Source: Ilumatobacter sp.
Lineage (GTDB): Bacteria; Actinomycetota; Acidimicrobiia; Acidimicrobiales; Ilumatobacteraceae
Assembly: GCA_029263275.1 (NCBI GenBank)
Contig: JAJCXU010000042.1
Coordinates: 1 to 6,758 of the forward strand
Direction of reading: 5' to 3'
DNA length: 6,758 bases
A program made the translations under genes and the position numbers. Within the stretch, counting starts at the first letter, position 1. Each line of letters opens with the position of its first letter. Under the pieces are notes generated by a model, which saw nothing but the letters and a program-made list of their open reading frames with translations, was not told where the DNA came from and searched no databases. Below are positions 5,542-6,758 of this stretch, piece after piece.

Positions 5542-6384
5542 ATGACCATCACCATCGGGATCGATCCTCACAAGGGCTCCCACACTGCTGTCGCTGTCGA
5601 CAGCAACGAACATGTCCTCGACGAGATCCGTGTCCGATCTTGTTCGACCCAAACCGTGCGTCTGCGCGAGTGGGCGGACCGGTTCGAGGAGCGGACGTGG
5701 GCGGTCGAGTCGGCCCACGGACTGGGCTATCTCCTCGCCCAGCAGCTCGTCGCGGCCGGCGAGGACGTGGTCGATGTGCCACCAGTTCGGGCGTCTCGAG
5801 TGCGCGTGTTGGGTTCGGGGAAGTCGCAGAAGAACGACCCCAACGACGCCCGCTCGATCGCGATCGCAGCACTCCGCGCCGACGACCTGACCACGGTGTG
5901 CGCCGATGATCATGCCCGGGTGTTGAAGCTGTTGTCGAAGCGACATCGCGACCTCGGCCGCCTCAAGAACAAAGCCAGCTGCCGCCTCCACGCCCTGCTG
6001 CTCGAGATGATCCCTGGTGGTGCCGGGTTCCGGATCACCACCGTGACCAGGATCAACGCGGTCATCGACGAGTTCGAACCCACCGACGCGATGGGCCGCC
6101 AACGCCAAGACATCGCCCGCGATCTCGCTGGCGACATCGACCGCTGGGCGTCGTCGGGATCCAAAGTCCGGCACCGGCTCAACCAGCGCGGCAACCGCCA
6201 ACTGAACTGGGCGCTCCACGTCATCGCGATCTCCCAGCTCCGCCACGACACCCTCGGCCGCCAATACTTCGACCGCAAAGTCGCCGAGGGCAAGACCACC
6301 AAAGAAGCAATCCGCTCGCTCAAGCGACGAATCTCCGACGTCGTCTACCGACACCTCGCAGCCGACGCCCGACAGCAGAGCTGA
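5542..6384 (+). CDS. IS110-family transposase, internally deleted in frame
   Basis: The product has 280 residues; full-length members of this group are about 340-400. It is a bridge-RNA-guided DNA recombinase. The N-terminal RuvC-like domain is complete: D8 (G-I-D-P-H-K), E56 (W-A-V-E-S), D99 and D102 (N-D-P-N-D-A-R). A helical region follows (about 120-195: L-L-S-K-R-H-R-D-L ... R-Q-D-I-A-R-D-L-A-G-D-I). The C-terminal part restarts at W202-A-S-S-G-S-K-V-R-H-R-L-N-Q-R-G-N-R-Q-L-N, with the conserved Ser region (S204-S205) and the E-G-K-T-T-K-E-A-I-R-x-L-K-R-R-I tail. Missing between them are the G-V-G-P-hairpin and the G-D-x-x-R-F...Y-N-x-x-A-P-I block, about 60 residues, around nucleotides 6130-6150. 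The frame is unbroken. The start ATG has GAGAAAGG ten bases upstream. I infer an inactive or trans-dependent enzyme. Confidence 0.88.
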   Translation: MTITIGIDPHKGSHTAVAVDSNEHVLDEIRVRSCSTQTVRLREWADRFEERTWAVESAHGLGYLLAQQLVAAGEDVVDVPPVRASRVRVLGSGKSQKNDPNDARSIAIAALRADDLTTVCADDHARVLKLLSKRHRDLGRLKNKASCRLHALLLEMIPGGAGFRITTVTRINAVIDEFEPTDAMGRQRQDIARDLAGDIDRWASSGSKVRHRLNQRGNRQLNWALHVIAISQLRHDTLGRQYFDRKVAEGKTTKEAIRSLKRRISDVVYRHLAADARQQS

Positions 6385-6390
6385 CGTCAG
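6381..6390. repeat. Perfect palindrome CTGACGTCAG over the transposase stop codon
   Basis: The TGA stop (6382-6384) lies inside a 10-bp self-complementary sequence. It may be chance, or part of the folded 3' end of the transposase transcript. Confidence 0.3.
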
Positions 6391-6395
6391 GTGGG

Positions 6396-6484
6396 CCCGG
6401 GAGGACAATCAGGAACGACCTCGAATCCAGCGTGACCGGCTCTACATCCTGAACAGCCGGCTCTTCGGATAGGTCACTCCCGGG
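6396..6484 (+). other. Nested stem-loops in the IS110 3' non-coding end
   Basis: CCCGGGAG (6396-6403) pairs with CTCCCGGG (6477-6484), enclosing an inner hairpin CCGGCT (6436-6441) with AGCCGG (6455-6460). An alternative stem GTGACC (6432-6437) with GGTCAC (6472-6477) competes with both, sharing bases with each. This is a well-structured RNA or DNA element between the transposase gene and the right end. It could end transcription, stabilise the RNA, or take part in recombination. I cannot choose among these. Confidence 0.5.
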
Positions 6485-6521
6485 ACCCGACAACCAACGC
6501 TACGACCCTCAGGACCGCCAA

Positions 6522-6758
6522 TCAAGAGGGTCCGCTTCGACGCGCCCGAACACCCCCAGAAATCGCCCCTTGACACAAAGAGGCTTCGATCTCGGACGGG
6601 TCCCACATGCATTCGTGAGCGGGATTATCGAGCGGCCCCATAGTGTTGAAGGCGTCCGACTTCGCCGACTCTGTGCCGCCACCGCGGTACCACGGGATGG
6701 CAGGTGCGAGCGGCGAGAAATGAGTTGAGGCGGATCGGACCCTGGCGAGGATCTCGCC
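6522..6758 (-). CDS. Partial hypothetical protein, apparently interrupted by the IS110 element
   Basis: The frame is open on the minus strand from the right window edge to a TGA complement at 6522-6524, giving 78 visible residues of which the start is missing. Residues up to about 57 (P-A-I-P-W-Y-R-G-G-G-T-E-S-A-K-S-D-A-F-N-T-M-G-P-L-D-N ... M-W-D-P-S-E-I-E) read like a real protein, with better third-position GC than the plus-strand frames. The last 20 or so residues are encoded by the right end of the insertion sequence and are therefore a fused tail. I do not recognise a family. If the element is removed at its CT core, the frame continues ...S-E-I-E-G-T-Y-V-G-N-R-C-Q-G... into the sequence left of the element. 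Because the fragment is short, a non-coding origin remains possible. Confidence 0.4.
   Translation of the reverse strand, partial: GEILARVRSASTHFSPLAPAIPWYRGGGTESAKSDAFNTMGPLDNPAHECMWDPSEIEASLCQGAISGGVRARRSGPS
6556..6585 (+). repeat. IS110 right end, with the right copy of the split direct repeat and a -35-like TTGACA
   Basis: CCAGAAATC, then CCCCTTGACAC, then AAAGAGG and the CT core. TTGACA (6570-6575) points outward. In several IS110 relatives an outward -35 at the right end forms a junction promoter with the left end in the circular form. Here the joined left end offers no convincing -10 at normal spacing. Confidence 0.6.

Larger units (their letters stand above)
5320..6585 (+). mobile_element. 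IS110-family insertion sequence
   Basis: The element contains a DEDD/Transposase_20-type transposase gene and a long 5' non-coding end, without terminal inverted repeats or a target duplication, as expected for IS110. Boundaries are inferred from guide matches in the candidate bridge RNA: a CT core at 5320-5321 (left) and at 6584-6585 (right), the left end starting G-A-T-T after the core and the right end finishing AAAGAGG before it. The element is about 1.26 kb. Related copies are longer because this one has lost an internal part of the transposase gene. Family membership is near certain; exact ends are inferred. Confidence 0.75.

Noticed and set aside
4945..6384. Open frame running from inside the second recombinase gene through to the IS110 transposase, suggesting a fusion
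   Set aside because: The upstream part is Ser/Thr/Arg-rich shadow translation of the recombinase gene and then the bridge RNA region. The transposase has its own ATG and ribosome site at 5542.
6570..6585. Junction promoter formed by TTGACA at the right end with a -10 in the left end of a circle
   Set aside because: Joining the ends gives no TATAAT-like hexamer at 16-18 bases. Only the -35 half is convincing.
1..6758. CRISPR arrays, tRNA or rRNA genes, toxin-antitoxin pairs or defence genes
   Set aside because: No regularly spaced repeats, cloverleaf-like segments or recognisable motifs of such systems were seen on either strand.

Overview
The window is high-GC DNA with strong third-position GC bias, GTG/TTG-tolerant ORFs and gene families typical of Actinomycetota. 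I infer an actinobacterium, possibly from a less-sampled environmental lineage, but no housekeeping gene fixes the genus. It looks like an accessory region that has collected mobile DNA.

Left part (1-2781): the 3' end of a multi-spanning membrane protein gene overlaps by 4 bp a MarR-type regulator gene. Next comes a scar (about 849-1150) where a decayed tyrosine-recombinase fragment on the minus strand abuts a decayed XRE-type regulator fragment on the plus strand. An intact small 2TM-domain membrane protein gene follows. Two plus-strand genes of unknown function (1854-2270 and 2473-2781) lie beyond it, separated by short non-coding stretches that carry palindromes.

Middle part (2932-5264): two tyrosine recombinase genes overlap by 4 bp (ATGA). 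Both keep all the catalytic residues I can identify. The second has a C-terminal four-cysteine cluster. They resemble the paired recombinases of Tn554-like/recombinase-array elements that are common in actinobacteria. I see no third partner gene, and the ends of such an element could not be located.

Right part (5320-6585): an IS110-family element. Its transposase keeps the N-terminal DEDD set and the C-terminal Ser-Ser-Gly region but appears to lack about 60 residues in between, in frame. The 220 nt upstream can be read as a bridge RNA. Two stem-bounded loops contain four short guide-like segments that match, in the expected orientations, the left flank, right flank, right end and left end of the element. 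All four agree on the same CT core dinucleotide at 5320-5321 and 6584-6585. This is the most interesting signal in the window. After the element, a partial minus-strand ORF enters from the right edge and seems to be interrupted by the insertion.

How the parts relate: the two recombinases are probably co-translated and act together. The IS110 element landed shortly downstream of them, next to a sequence that resembles its own right end. Its deleted transposase suggests that this copy is now immobile, or moves only if helped in trans.
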